Origin: Anaeromyces robustus
Lineage: Eukaryota > Neocallimastigomycota > Neocallimastigomycetes > Neocallimastigales > Neocallimastigaceae
Length of the DNA: 64,000 bases
Assembly (NCBI GenBank): GCA_002104895.1
Contig: MCFG01000075.1
Span: forward strand, 22,501 to 86,500
Direction of reading: 5' to 3'
Part shown: one piece after another, positions 42,294-54,666 of the stretch
Layout of the letters: the number at the start of each line of letters is the position of its first letter
Position numbering within the stretch: the stretch's first letter is position 1
Program-made: the position numbers and the translations under genes
The notes under the pieces: generated by a model
Told to the model about the DNA's origin: nothing
Seen by the model: the letters and a program-made list of their open reading frames with translations, nothing else
Database searches by the model: none

Positions 42294-43940
42294 CTTTATT
42301 TAATATATATATATATATATAATATTTTTTAAAATAATAAATGATATTTTATATACCAAGCTAAATTAATTGGAGTTAAACCATTATTATCTTGAACAGT
42401 AATATCTACTCTAAGATCTAATAAATATTTTTCGATTTTATTATCATGATCAATTTTTGGATCACTGTTACCACTAACAGCAGCAACATGAAGTGCATTC
42501 ATAATAACTTCATCACGTTCATTAGATACAATATTGTGTGGATCACATTGATATTGATCAATTAACATTTTAACTTTATCAAAGTCACGATAGAATATCT
42601 TTTATATATATATATTATATATTTATATATATATATTGGTTGTGTTTTATTTTTGTATTATATTTATACAATATCCATAAAAAAATGTTATATATACATA
42701 TATATGATAAGATGTATATAAAATATTATATAAATATATAATGTAATATAATGTTATTAAAATATATATTATTAAAATATATAACATAATAATATAATAA
42801 ATATATAATATATTAATAAATAAATACATATAAATATAAATAATAATAATAATAAATCATTTATAAAAGTAATCATTTTAATTGTATGAAATTTCTAAAT
42901 TTATTACTATAATAATTTATATTTTTTTCAATTTTAAATATAATTTATATATTATGATATAATCAATTAATTAATATTTACAGATTCAAATAAAGGTGAT
43001 TTATCTTGTAATTGAAGGAAATATTCATAAATTGGTGTACGTTTTTCAGTAACAATTTCTTCTTTATCTTGAGCTTTTTTTAATAATTTAGATAAAGTAG
43101 CATTCTTTGGATCGATTTCTAAACCTTTGTTAATAGCTTCAACAGCTTCATCCCATTTTTTTAAAGCTAATAAGGCCATAGCCTTTTCATTTTATTTTAT
43201 TTATAATTATAAAAAAAACAAAAATAACAATATAATATAATGTAACATAATATAATATAATTGTTAAACTTCGAATTTAATTGTAAAATTAAAAATAATT
43301 TTATCTTTATTTTGAAAATATAATTATTAAAGTTTGTTTTATCTTTTATTATTATTATTTTGTATATACCATTCTTTCATAACCTTTAATACATTTAGGG
43401 TCAATAGCTAAGGCAGCTTTAGCATCATTTAATGAAGCACCAAATTTATAAAGGTCAAAATTACAGAAACTTCTATTTATATAGTTAATTGCTGAAATTG
43501 AAACATCATTACACTTTTATTTTTTGTTTGTTTAATAAATAATAAATAATTTATTATTTTTTTTATTATTATGAAATTTTAAAAAAAGAAAAATATAATT
43601 GTCCATTAAAAAAAAAAAAGAAAATTATACATGAAAAGAGGTTTTGTTAATTTTGAAATTTATTGATTATAAATATAGAAATATAGAAATAGATAAGGGG
43701 AAAAAAATAACAATATAAATATATGAAATAAAAATGATTTTAAGACAATATAAGCATTTTATTGTATATATATATATATTATATTATTATTGTAGTATTT
43801 ACCATTATAGCTTTTGTAAAACTATTATAAGCTTCTGTATAATTTTTATCTCTGTATTGAGATGAACCTTTAATTCTGAATTCTTGTGAATAATCAGAAT
43901 CATAAGAATTTTCAATGAAGACTTCAGTATAATTACTCAT
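41014..43940 (-). CDS. TPR - ankyrin repeat - MYND zinc finger protein
   Basis: Seven minus-strand exons (43940-43803, 43513-43370, 43182-42982, 42598-42357, 42175-41965, 41809-41571, 41362-41014) give 507 aa. The N-terminus holds TPR helices (QYRDKNYTEAYNSFTKAI, SLNDAKAALAIDP, WDEAVEAINKGLEIDP). Ankyrin repeats follow (MNALHVAAVSGNSD, NNGLTPINLAWY, TALESAIVELNYDCVELLL, TPVELAAKIGDKRLFELIL). A C-terminal MYND finger reads CNNCKEIF, CSRCKKVYYCCRDCQ, H-x3-C in the last 45 residues. All three modules mediate protein-protein contacts, so an adaptor role is likely; no enzyme domain is seen. The exon 2 acceptor at 43514 was chosen because the next AG breaks the frame. Confidence 0.88.
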
Positions 43941-44887
43941 TTTTATATATATTATAAAAATTGAAAGATTTTCCTTTGGATATTTTAAAAAATTAAGAAA
44001 AACAAAATAAAAAATATATATATAGATTTTAACCGAATTAAATAATTAAAAAAAAAAAAAATTTTTGTGATACAATTTTTAATTTTATTTTGATTATATT
44101 TTAATATATTATTATAATATATAAAACTATAGATTTCATTTAAAAAAATTTATTTTTTATATGAAATAAAATAAAATAAAATAAATTTGAAAAAAAAAAT
44201 TTTTATGATTTTTTATTATTTTATATTTTATTAGTATTTTCTTATTATTAAACTTTTTTTTTATTAAGATACAAATATTAAATAAAATAATTCAATATTA
44301 AAAGTTGTATATATTTAATATTTATATATTATTTTTTTTAAACTTTTATATACTTTATTAAGCATTTTATTTTTTTTTTAAATTGTAAAAAGATTTCAAA
44401 ATTTAACAAATTTCATATATAATATATATAATAATATTTATATATATATATATTTTTTTTTAAAAATATCTTATAATGAATTATATTTATATATATTTAT
44501 TAAATACCCAATAATAAATATTTTATTATCCTTTTTCCTTTAAAATACTAATAAAAAATATTTGACTATTTATATATTGAATTAATGTAATTTAAATGAT
44601 ATCAAGGAAAAAAAGAAAATTTTTAACACATTAAACATTCTTTTTGATATTATAAATAAGGACAATAACAATAAAAACAATAATATAAAATTTTTTATTT
44701 TATTTGTAAACAAGCCAATAAAATTTTAAATTATAGTTACATCAATGCTTTATTTTTTTTATTAAAGTAATTAAAAAATATTAAAACGTAATAAATTATT
44801 ATCAATAATGAAATAACAAAATTTATAATAATAAATGGAAAAAAAGGAAAAAAGATAAAAAGAATAAAAAAAAAAAAATAAAAGAAT
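43941..44887. other. Divergent intergenic region (MYND gene / RAD51C)
   Basis: A/T-rich, 947 bp between the two start codons. It presumably contains both promoters; no specific site is recognised. Confidence 0.55.
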
Positions 44888-47315
44888 ATGTTTAATAGAT
44901 CAATAACTACTTTAAATATTAATTCTGAAGTTAAAACAAAACTATTAAAATTAAGTATATGTAATATTAATGATTTAAAATGTTTTACACCAAAAGAATT
45001 AGCAAGAGGTAACTTTTATTATATATCGATATATTAAATTTCATTATTTTTATTCAATAATTACTATAATATTTACTATATATTTTAAAAAAATTATAAA
45101 CTAAAATTTAGAAATATTATAATAATAATATAGAAATTAATATTCCTCTTAATCTTTCAGAGTCTATATTTAACCAAATAACTTATGGTACATCATATAT
45201 ACATTTATATATATTTTTTTTTTAAAAAAAAAAACATTTATGAATGAAAATATTTCATATATTAATATAATAATTTATTATTATTAAAAACAAAATAAAA
45301 AAAAAAAAAATAAAAATAAAAATCAACATTTCAATAAATTATAGAACATTTTAAACCTATTAGTGGTCTTGAATTATATACTAATGAATTAAAAAAGATT
45401 AATTCAATTCCAACTTTTTGTAAAGCCATAGATAATATGCTAGAAGGTGTAACAGTTAATGGTGTTCCTTTAGGAAAAATTACAGAGTTTTGTGGTCCTC
45501 CGGGTATTGGTAAAACTCAGTTAGGGTAAAGAAATAAGAATAATTTTTTTTTTTTACTTTTTGATAAATATAATATATATATATATATATAATTATCTTA
45601 AAACATAAAATAAATATAAGTAGATACTAATATTATCCATTTTTATTCATATAATTACTATTTCTTTTTTTTTTTTTTTATTATAATTTTTTGTTTTAAT
45701 AAAAAATTAACCATAATAATAATGTTGATATCAATGTATATATATATCTATTTAAAAGTATTCAACTTTCAGTTAATGTTCAAATACCAAAGTTATGTAA
45801 AGGTGTTGAAGGAAAAGCAATATTTATTGGTAAAATAATTTTTTTATATCATTAATATAATTTTATTATTTATAAATTAACATATTAAATAGAAAAAAAA
45901 AAAATTTTTTTTTGTTAATTTTTTTTTTATTATTTATTTTATTAGATACAGAAGGAAGTTTTATGATTGAAAGAGTTGTTCAAGTAGCAAATGCTACTAT
46001 TAATTATATTAAAGAGAATTATTCAGATTGTAATTTTTTTTTTCTTTTTTACTTTTACTTTTATAAATAAAATATTGTAAAAATTATATCTATATCTATA
46101 TTATTAATGAAATATTTATATTATTATGTATGATATATAAAAATATATATAAATATATATAGATAGTAGTGATTCTTTTAATTTAAAATCGATACTATCT
46201 AATCTTCAATATTTTCGAATACATGATTTTCAAGAACAAATTGCTTTAATAAATATATTAGAAAATTATATTAAAGAGGATCCATTGGTAATATATATAT
46301 ATATAAACAGATATAACAATATATGATTATTTTAAAACTATTATAATCATAATAATTAATAATATTAATTTTATTGTATTTAATCATTTTATCAATTGTA
46401 AATATAATAATGTAATAATGTTAATTAATTATTTTTTTTTCTATCGTAACTATTATTATAATAATAATAATTTTTTTTTCTAGATTAAAGTAGTTGTTAT
46501 CGATAGTATTGCATTTCATTTTCGTCAAACATTTTCAAGTATGAGTCTTAGAACTCAAATCTTAAACAATATTGCTCAAATATTAATGAAGATTGCAGAT
46601 AAATATAATGTTGCTGTAATATATCAAAATAATTAAATAAAAATGTTTTTTATTATTTATTTATTTATTAAAATTTCATATATTAATTAATTATATTTTA
46701 AAAAATATCATTATTTATTATTTCATTATATATTTGATGTTATAATAAAAAGATTGTTATAATGAATCAAATGACAATGAAATTTCAAAAAATAAATGAT
46801 GGTTCACAAGTTAAAGAAGAATCTTCATTAATACCTGCATTAGGTAAATTTCAATTTATAAACTCTATACATACATATATATAATAAAAGTATCAATTAA
46901 TGAAATACATCTATTAAATAAAATTAATTTTTATAATAATATAGGTGAAAGTTGGGGTCATGCAAGTACAAATAGATTTATACTATCAACAACAGAAGAT
47001 CAATTGTAATATATTTATATATATCTATATATATTATATTTATAATAATTAAAAGATTCTTATATATTTAATAATATTAATAATAATTAAAAAAAAATAT
47101 AGAATAAGAAAAATATTTTTGCAAAAATCACCAAATAATAAACAAGACATAGCTTATTATCGAATAACGGTAGATTGTTTTATTAAGATTTATTAATATG
47201 TTTAATATTACTATTCTATTTAAAATTAATGAAACTAAAAAAAAAATATTAATTTTTAACAACTATATATACCTTTTTTTTATAATAATAGAATGATGGT
47301 GTTCGAGACATTTAA
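44888..47315 (+). CDS. RAD51C: RAD51C-type recombinase paralogue
   Basis: RecA-family ATPase acting in homologous-recombination repair. Eleven exons (44888-45008, 45134-45187, 45345-45525, 45759-45829, 45946-46029, 46163-46287, 46484-46615, 46753-46843, 46945-47005, 47103-47169, 47292-47315) give 336 aa (human 376). Walker A GPPGIGKT is at about 109-116, followed by QLSVNVQIPKLCKGVEG and FIDTEGSFMIERVVQ. Walker B IKVVVIDSIAF is at about 213-223. MNQMTMKF and LIPALGESWGHA follow. The QIP, DTEGSFM and PALGESWGHA motifs distinguish RAD51C from RAD51 and DMC1. The N-terminal helix-hairpin-helix region is short. The protein stops soon after the core, so the C-terminal tail with the nuclear signal of animal RAD51C is absent. 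Exon 2 (54 nt) is in-frame whether included or skipped. Confidence 0.94.
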
Positions 47316-47772
47316 AATCTTATATATCTATATCAATACTTATATCTTTCTAATATATATTTAATATATATATTACATAATTATATATAATATTATCTAT
47401 TAATGTAAAATATAAAATCATTTTTTTTTTTAATAAATACTCATAATTTTTGTTATTTATCTCATATTATATATATATATATATATTTTCATTTTAAATA
47501 ATATTTTATTTCTTTCAAAATATTAAATATATAAATTAATAAAAAATTAAAAAAAGATTGAAAAAAATAAAAAATAATTAATAAAATAATAAATAAATAA
47601 TTAATCTATAGTAAATTTTTTTAAATAATAAATATTAAAATCTTTAAAAATTTTGATTGGTTAAAAATTGTTATTCTATTTTGAATTTTTTTTTTTAAAC
47701 TTTTTTTTTTTTTTTTTTTTATAAATTTTTATTAATTTTTTTATATAATAATTATTATATTAAATAATAAAC
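47316..47772. other. Intergenic spacer RAD51C-WDR74
   Basis: 457 bp between tandem genes, A/T-rich with a T tract at about 47688-47720. Nothing else seen. Confidence 0.55.
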
Positions 47773-48844
47773 ATGAATTTTATAGTTGGTGATGAAATAG
47801 GGCTTGTAAAAGGTTTATATTTTAGTATATCAAATATATATATAATATGGAAAGAAATATAAATAATTATAAAGTTATATTTTATTATTATTATTATTAT
47901 TATTATTTTTAATTTATAATTTTATATAAAACTCATATAAAATATTTTATAATTATATATGAATTGAATTATTTTTTTTTATTATTATAATAATAAAAAG
48001 CTGTTACAATAACCGAACTTAATAAAATACCAAAACAAGAAGTTAAAAGATGGGGTCAAATAGATAGAAAGAGAGAAGTTTTAAAAATGTGTATGAATAC
48101 AGGAAAAGAAATTAAAACATTAATTAATGGAGCTCAAGTACATTTCAAAATTTTTATTATTATAATTATTATTATTATTATTATTATTATTTTCTATATA
48201 TTTATATAATTATTATATATATGAGCTATTTAAATATATAAAATACATTCAATGATAAATTATTTATTATTAACGAAGAAAAAAAAGTTGAAATAAAATT
48301 TTCTAAAAATCAAATTGAAAAAGAAAAAATAAAATTATAATTAAAAAATTTTGAAATCTAATTTTTATATTTAATTCAATTTATTAATTATAATTTGGAA
48401 ATTTTTTTGGAAATTTTAAATATAGTTTTCAGTAGCAAGAAAAGATGGATCTATTCAAGTTATGAGTGTTATTGATGGTGCTATTATAAGAGATATAAAA
48501 GTATATACACCAACAACAACTACAGATAAAAAGAAATCTCTTAAAGTTACTAGTAACTTAAAAGGAGAACAATTTATCGGAGTTAATTGTCATGATGGGT
48601 AAAGCAATAATAGATATTATATATATTATTAAAATTTAAATTTCAATAAAAAAAAATAAAATAATTAGAAATTTGAATTTTTTGAAATTTAAAATTCGAA
48701 AATTAAAGTTCAAAAAACTAAAATTCATTTTAAAATTTAATTAAAATAATTTGAACAAAATCTAATTTTTTTATTTAATATTTAATAATTAATTATATGA
48801 CACTATATAATATTAAATTAATTATTATTATTATTATTATTTTA

Positions 48845-48941
<97 letters not shown>

Positions 48942-49815
48942 TATTTATAATAATTTTTAGTATTATATATGCTTGTACTGATACAGGAAAATTTTTCATT
49001 ATTGATGCCAAAGTAAATTTACAATTTATAATTAAAAATTCATTAATATTTATATTATTTTTAATTATATATATATTTATAATTATATTTATATATATAT
49101 ATTTATTTTTATATTAATTTATATATTAAAATTTGTATTTATATTTAAAGAAAGAAACTCCAGATATTAAAATAGTAAATTTAAAACAAGATAATTTATG
49201 GTGTATGAAAGTTCATCCAACAGAAAGTAATATTTTTGCTACTGGTGGTGAAGAAAGAGAACTTTGTATTTGGGATTTAAATAAAATGGAAAAAGATGAT
49301 ACAGAAAATGAAAATAGTGAAGATAATTATTATAAAATGGAACCTATATGGATTGCTAAAAATGTTAAACATGATTTCTTAAATTTAAGAGTTCCTGTTT
49401 GGGTTACTTGTATGCAATGGTTAGATGATAATGATACTACAAAAATAGTTATTGGTACTGGTCATCATCATGTAAGTAACATAATATTTAAAAAAAAAAA
49501 TTGAAAAAAAAAATAATAATAATGATAAAAAATCAAAAAATGAAAAATAAAAATATTAATATTGAAAAAAAAAATTTTTTTTTTTTTATTCACTGTAATA
49601 AATAGATTCGTGTCTATGATACAAAGAAAGCTAGACGTCCAATTTTAAGCGTCGAAATTGGTGAATATCCAATTAGATCACTTTCATTAAATAAAGATAG
49701 AAGGTAAAAATAATATTTAATAATAATTATTATTGAATTTTTTTTTTTTTTTTTAATTTAGTATATATATTTATTATAATATGTTATCAATTATATATAT
49801 ATATATATACGTAAA

Positions 49816-49850
<35 letters not shown>

Positions 49851-50507
49851 TAATAATAATAATTAATTTCTTCTTTTTTCTTTCTTTCTTTTTTTATTTT
49901 ATAATAAAATTAATAGTCAAGTCATATTTTCTGATACACTTGGTACAGTTACTGCTGTTGATATTAAAACTGGCAAAGCTATAGGTACATTTAAAGGATT
50001 TGCTGGTTCAGTATCAGATGTTTGGTGTCATCCAGAAGAAGATATATTAGCCACTGTTGCTTTAGATCGTCATTTAAGAGTTTTCTCTACTTTAGGAAAA
50101 AGACCTTTACTTCATAAAGTAAGATTAATATTAATTTTAACATATTTAAAAAAAATAATATTAATAAATATATATAAAATAGAAATAAAGAAAAATTATA
50201 ATTATAATTATAATTTATATATCTTCTAACTTTAATACATTTTTTTATATTGTTATATTAAAAAAATTTTTTAATAATAATAATAATGATAATAAAGGTT
50301 TATTTAAAGACTCGTATTAATTGTGTATTAGGTGATTTAACATTTGTTGATACAATTGTTAATAATGAAGAAAATCAAGAAAAAGAAGAAAAACAAGAAG
50401 AAGATATATGGGATAATATGAAATTAGTTAAAGATGAAAAAGATAAAGCATCAAAGAAAAGAAAATTAGTATCAAAAGAAAAATCATCTAATAAAAAATC
50501 AAAATAA
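47773..50507 (+). CDS. NSA1: WDR74/Nsa1 WD40 ribosome-biogenesis protein
   Basis: 60S pre-ribosome assembly factor acting in the nucleolus. Eight exons (47773-47812, 48001-48137, 48426-48598, 48961-49012, 49151-49471, 49606-49703, 49917-50118, 50298-50507) give 410 aa, close to human WDR74 and yeast Nsa1. Diagnostic blocks are WIAKNVKHDFLNLRVPVWV, GTGHHHIRVYDTKKARRP, GEYPIRSLSLN, FKGFAGSVSDVWCHP, LDRHLRVF and KVYLKTRINCVL, all in the order seen in WDR74. The C-terminus is acidic then Lys-rich (KASKKRKLVSKEKSSNKKSK), a likely nucleolar localisation signal. Intron 1 uses the weak donor GTTTAT. Confidence 0.93.
48845..48938. repeat. (ATT)n microsatellite in WDR74 intron 3
   Basis: About 30 uninterrupted ATT units inside the 362-bp intron 48599-48960. 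The tyrosine-rich ORF here is a translation of the repeat. Confidence 0.95.
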
Positions 50508-51567
50508 AAACAATATATCATAACAATAATAAAAATTAAAAGAGAATATTTATAATTTTATAATTGGATTAAAAGAATTACCAATATATATATTATATAT
50601 TTAAATTTAAATTTTAAATTTTTTTTTTCGGAATAATATAATAATAATATAAAGTTAAAATGGATACCTCAATACTTTATAGAATTTTTAAATTAATAAT
50701 AAGTAATAATTTATTAATAAATAATAACATTTTAAAATTAAAACCAATAAGTAATAATTTATAAATAAAATATAAAAAATTAAAAAAAAAAAAAAAATAG
50801 ACATAATATTTTTTTTTTAAATTAAATTCATATATGAAAATAGATTATATTTTTTATCTTTTTTTTTCTTTTCTTTCTATTTTCACAGAAATTCTCAATT
50901 TAATATTTTAAAAAAATTTTTTTTCTATTATATATTTATTTATTTATTTTTTTTACTTAAAACAAATAAAAAAAAATGTGTACTATTTATATATAACAAA
51001 ATAAAATAGATTTAATAAAAATAAAAATAAAAAAAAAAAAAAAAAAAAAAGAAAATAAACAATTATTGTGGTAATTATTATAATAGTAAAAATTATAAAA
51101 AAAACACTTAAATTATTATTTTTAATATTATATATATAATTTTTTTTTTATTTTTTATTTTTTTATTTAATATATATAGAATAATTTTATTTTAAATTTT
51201 CAAATTAAATAATAATTATAAATTATTCCAATTTATATGATAACTTTTTTTTTTTTTTTTAATATTTATATATGTGAATGAATCCTTTTTTTTTTTTAAA
51301 AAAAAAAAAAAAATTAATAATAATAATTATAAATAAAAAAATTTAAATATAAGTATCATTTCTAATAGTATTTGATTATTAAAGTTCGTCTATAAAGTAC
51401 TGATATTTATATGCTTTTCTTTTTTTTTTTTTTTTTTTTTTTATTTTGTTTTATTATTATTATTTTAACTTTAATAAATAAATAAATATTGTTAATAAAT
51501 AAAAAAGAAATTTAAATATAATGTAAATCTTAAATTTTGGTATTGAGTATGATATAAATAAATGTGC
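50508..51567. other. Convergent intergenic region WDR74/NIP7
   Basis: 1.06 kb of A/T homopolymers. Nothing gene-like seen. Confidence 0.55.
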
Positions 51568-53197
51568 TTATAGAAGAGTTTCTGTTATTATTATTTTTAA
51601 TGATTTTTTTTTAATTGGTGATAATTGATAAAATAATATAATAATATATAAATATATATATATAAATATATAAAAAATAAAATAATATTAATAAAAAAAT
51701 TCATTAATAAATTAAATATAAAAGTATATTATTATTAATATTATTATAAATATAATATGAATAATTTATTTTTTCTTTTTTTTTCTTACCTTCTCCTCTT
51801 AAGTATTCACCTATATCGGCTTGATGGAATACAACAATACCAGTTGGGTCTAATTTTCTACAATCTGAAGTAGAACGAGCTGTTACACCAAAACCTAATG
51901 GAATATCATTCATAGAATAAATAATAGCACCTTGATGTTCTGGAGTATCTTCAGTAATACGACCAAGATGAGCTTTTAAAACATGATTACCATACATAAA
52001 TGGCATTTCACCATTTGGTTTAACCCAAATCTTATACTAAGATTTTAATATAATTAAGAATGATAATGATAATATATATAATAAAAAAGAAAAAATATAT
52101 AAAGAAAAATATATAAAGAAAAAATTTAAAATTTAAATAAATTAATATTTTAATCTTTTTTTAATAAAATAAAAATTAAGAGTTTAAATTATAATTTTAA
52201 ATTTAAAATTCCTTATTAATTTTTTAAAGAAAAAAAAAAAAAGAAAAAAGTTCTTACTTTAGCATATTGAGCTAAATAATCTAAAGCAGTAATGTGTAAT
52301 CTAAATTTTCCAGTTTTAGTGAATTTTCCAAAACAAACACCAAGACTTAATAATTGATCTCTACCAATACATGTAGCTTTTTTCATTATACTTTCACTAA
52401 TTATTTTTTTATTTTATATATTATTTTTTGAAAAAAAAATTTAAAATAATAATAAATAAATATAGATATATATATATTAAAAAATATATATAAATTATAT
52501 AATTAAATTAATAATTTTTTTAATATTAATTTATGAATTAATTTAAAAAAAAATTATTTTCTTTTGTTAAAAATATATACCTAACATAGTAAACTCTGTT
52601 GTTATGAAGTCTGAAACAATAAGTATCATCTGGTCTATTAATTAAATGAACAATATTTCTACCAATACTATAAATATATAATTTTTATAAAGTTGTATAT
52701 AAAAATATTTATTAATTACTTATTAAATTCATTTTAATTTTTATTATTATTATTTTTTTTTAAGTATTATTATGAAACTTACTATTGTGCTAATTTTTGG
52801 AAAAATACTGTATATATTGATAAAGTTATTGAATGATAAATTTATATATATTATACAAATTAAAATATAATGTTAGTTTAAAAAATATACTTAGTATTAA
52901 TGATTTCTATTATATTATGAAATTATTATTTTTTTTTCTTTTCATATTTCATTTCTTTAAACAATTAAATTAAATATATTAATATAGTTTTATTTAAAAA
53001 AAAAATAACATTAAAAATTTTTGAATTTATAATATTATATATCGAGAAATGTAATTTGATTTTGATATTTAACATTGAATTAAATTGTTATTGATTGAAG
53101 AAATTATTGAAAAGAAGAAAAAAAAAAGGTTATTTAATTTAAATTGATAAATAAAATTTTACAAACCTTTAGTTTCTTCTTCAGTTAAAGGTCTCAT
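51568..53197 (-). CDS. NIP7: 60S ribosome subunit biogenesis protein NIP7
   Basis: Binds pre-rRNA and helps 27S pre-rRNA processing. Six minus-strand exons (53197-53167, 52807-52783, 52667-52581, 52396-52258, 52036-51790, 51581-51568) give 180 aa, the same length as human NIP7. The start [10 protein letters not shown], the block [20 protein letters not shown], and [26 protein letters not shown] are near-diagnostic. A C-terminal PUA domain ([57 protein letters not shown]) completes the family. The last coding exon is only 14 nt (four codons plus stop), found from the family's conserved EETL ending. Without it the reading frame runs into intron sequence. Confidence 0.95.
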
Positions 53198-54666
53198 TTT
53201 TATATGTATATATATTTATAAGATTAAATTAATTAATTTACAAAAATAAGTTGATAATTATGATATAAAGTTAAAAGAAAAAATTATGGTATTATTTAAA
53301 TATTATAATATATTATATCTATTTATAATAATAATTATTTATAAAAAAAAAATTTTTTTAAAATTTAAAAAAAAAAAATAAAAATATATAAGTTGTTTAA
53401 TGTTAATAGCCAATCATCTTACAGTATATTATAAGATGAATCTATTAATTATTTAATATTTATTTTTTTTCAAATGTTATTAATTTTTACAATTTTTAAA
53501 AAAAAAAAATAAAATAAAATAAAAATGAATTATTTAATAATTAATAAAGAAAAATTTTGTGTAATAGAATTAAATAAATTTTTATTGGTTTTAAAAATAA
53601 ATCGTTCTTTAATATTAATATATTATTCAAAAGTATTAAAATATTATATATATTACAATAATAATTTTTTTTTTTTCTTTAAACATTTTTAAAAATTTTA
53701 CAAAAAAAAAAAGTGGTTTATTCATTATTCTTATTTTAAAATTTTAATCACTTTATATAAAGATAAATTTGAAATAAAACTTTGTTTTTTTTTAGCTACT
53801 ATTATTTTATCAAAAAAAAAAGAAAAAAATTATTAATAAAAAAAATCTTTTTTATTAGATTAAAACGTTAATATAAAAAAAGAAAAAAAAAATAAAATAA
53901 AATAAAATAAAATAAAATAAAATAAAAAAATTTTAATTTATAATAATTATCACTTTTTTTTATTATTTATCTTTTTTTTTTTTTAACTCTTTATTTCATT
54001 ATATATTTTATTTTTTATATATTTTTATAATTATAATTATATGATTATTATATATATATATATATATATATATATTTAATTGCTTGATATTAATAAAAAT
54101 ACTTCATAAATTATATATACAACTTGAAATAATGTATTTTATATATACTTTATTTTATAATTGTACTAACTTTTTAATATATAAAATATTAAATAATAAA
54201 TTTTATTTTCATAATTATAAAAAAGTTTACAATTACTTTGTTATAATTATTATTATATATATTTTTACTTAATTTAAATTAATAATTATTGTAAAGTTTT
54301 TTTTTTTTTTTTTTTTTTTAATTGTTAGTTATAAATTTATCATTATATATAAATATTATTTTATTTTATAATAAAGATATATATATTTATAAGTTAACAT
54401 TATTTACATAATTTATTTTATTTTTGATTTAATTTTTGATTTTTTTTTTTTTTTATAAATAACTTGTCTAATTTTTTTATGCCTTCAATTTTTTTTTTTT
54501 TTTGTTTTGTTTTTGTTTTTGTTTTTATTTTTGTTTTTGCTTTTATTCTTGTTTTTGGTTTTTTATTTTTTTTATTTTTTTATTTATTTATTTCCTTATG
54601 TATATATATATAATTGTTTTATGCCATTTAGTACAATAAATATTTTTATTTTAATATAGGAATTAC
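53198..54666. other. Intergenic spacer NIP7 / GBE1
   Basis: 1.47 kb between two minus-strand genes. It contains an (AAAAT)n run at about 53889-53927, a TA run at about 54051-54074 and a T tract with G at fixed spacing (about 54488-54560). No gene seen. Confidence 0.55.
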
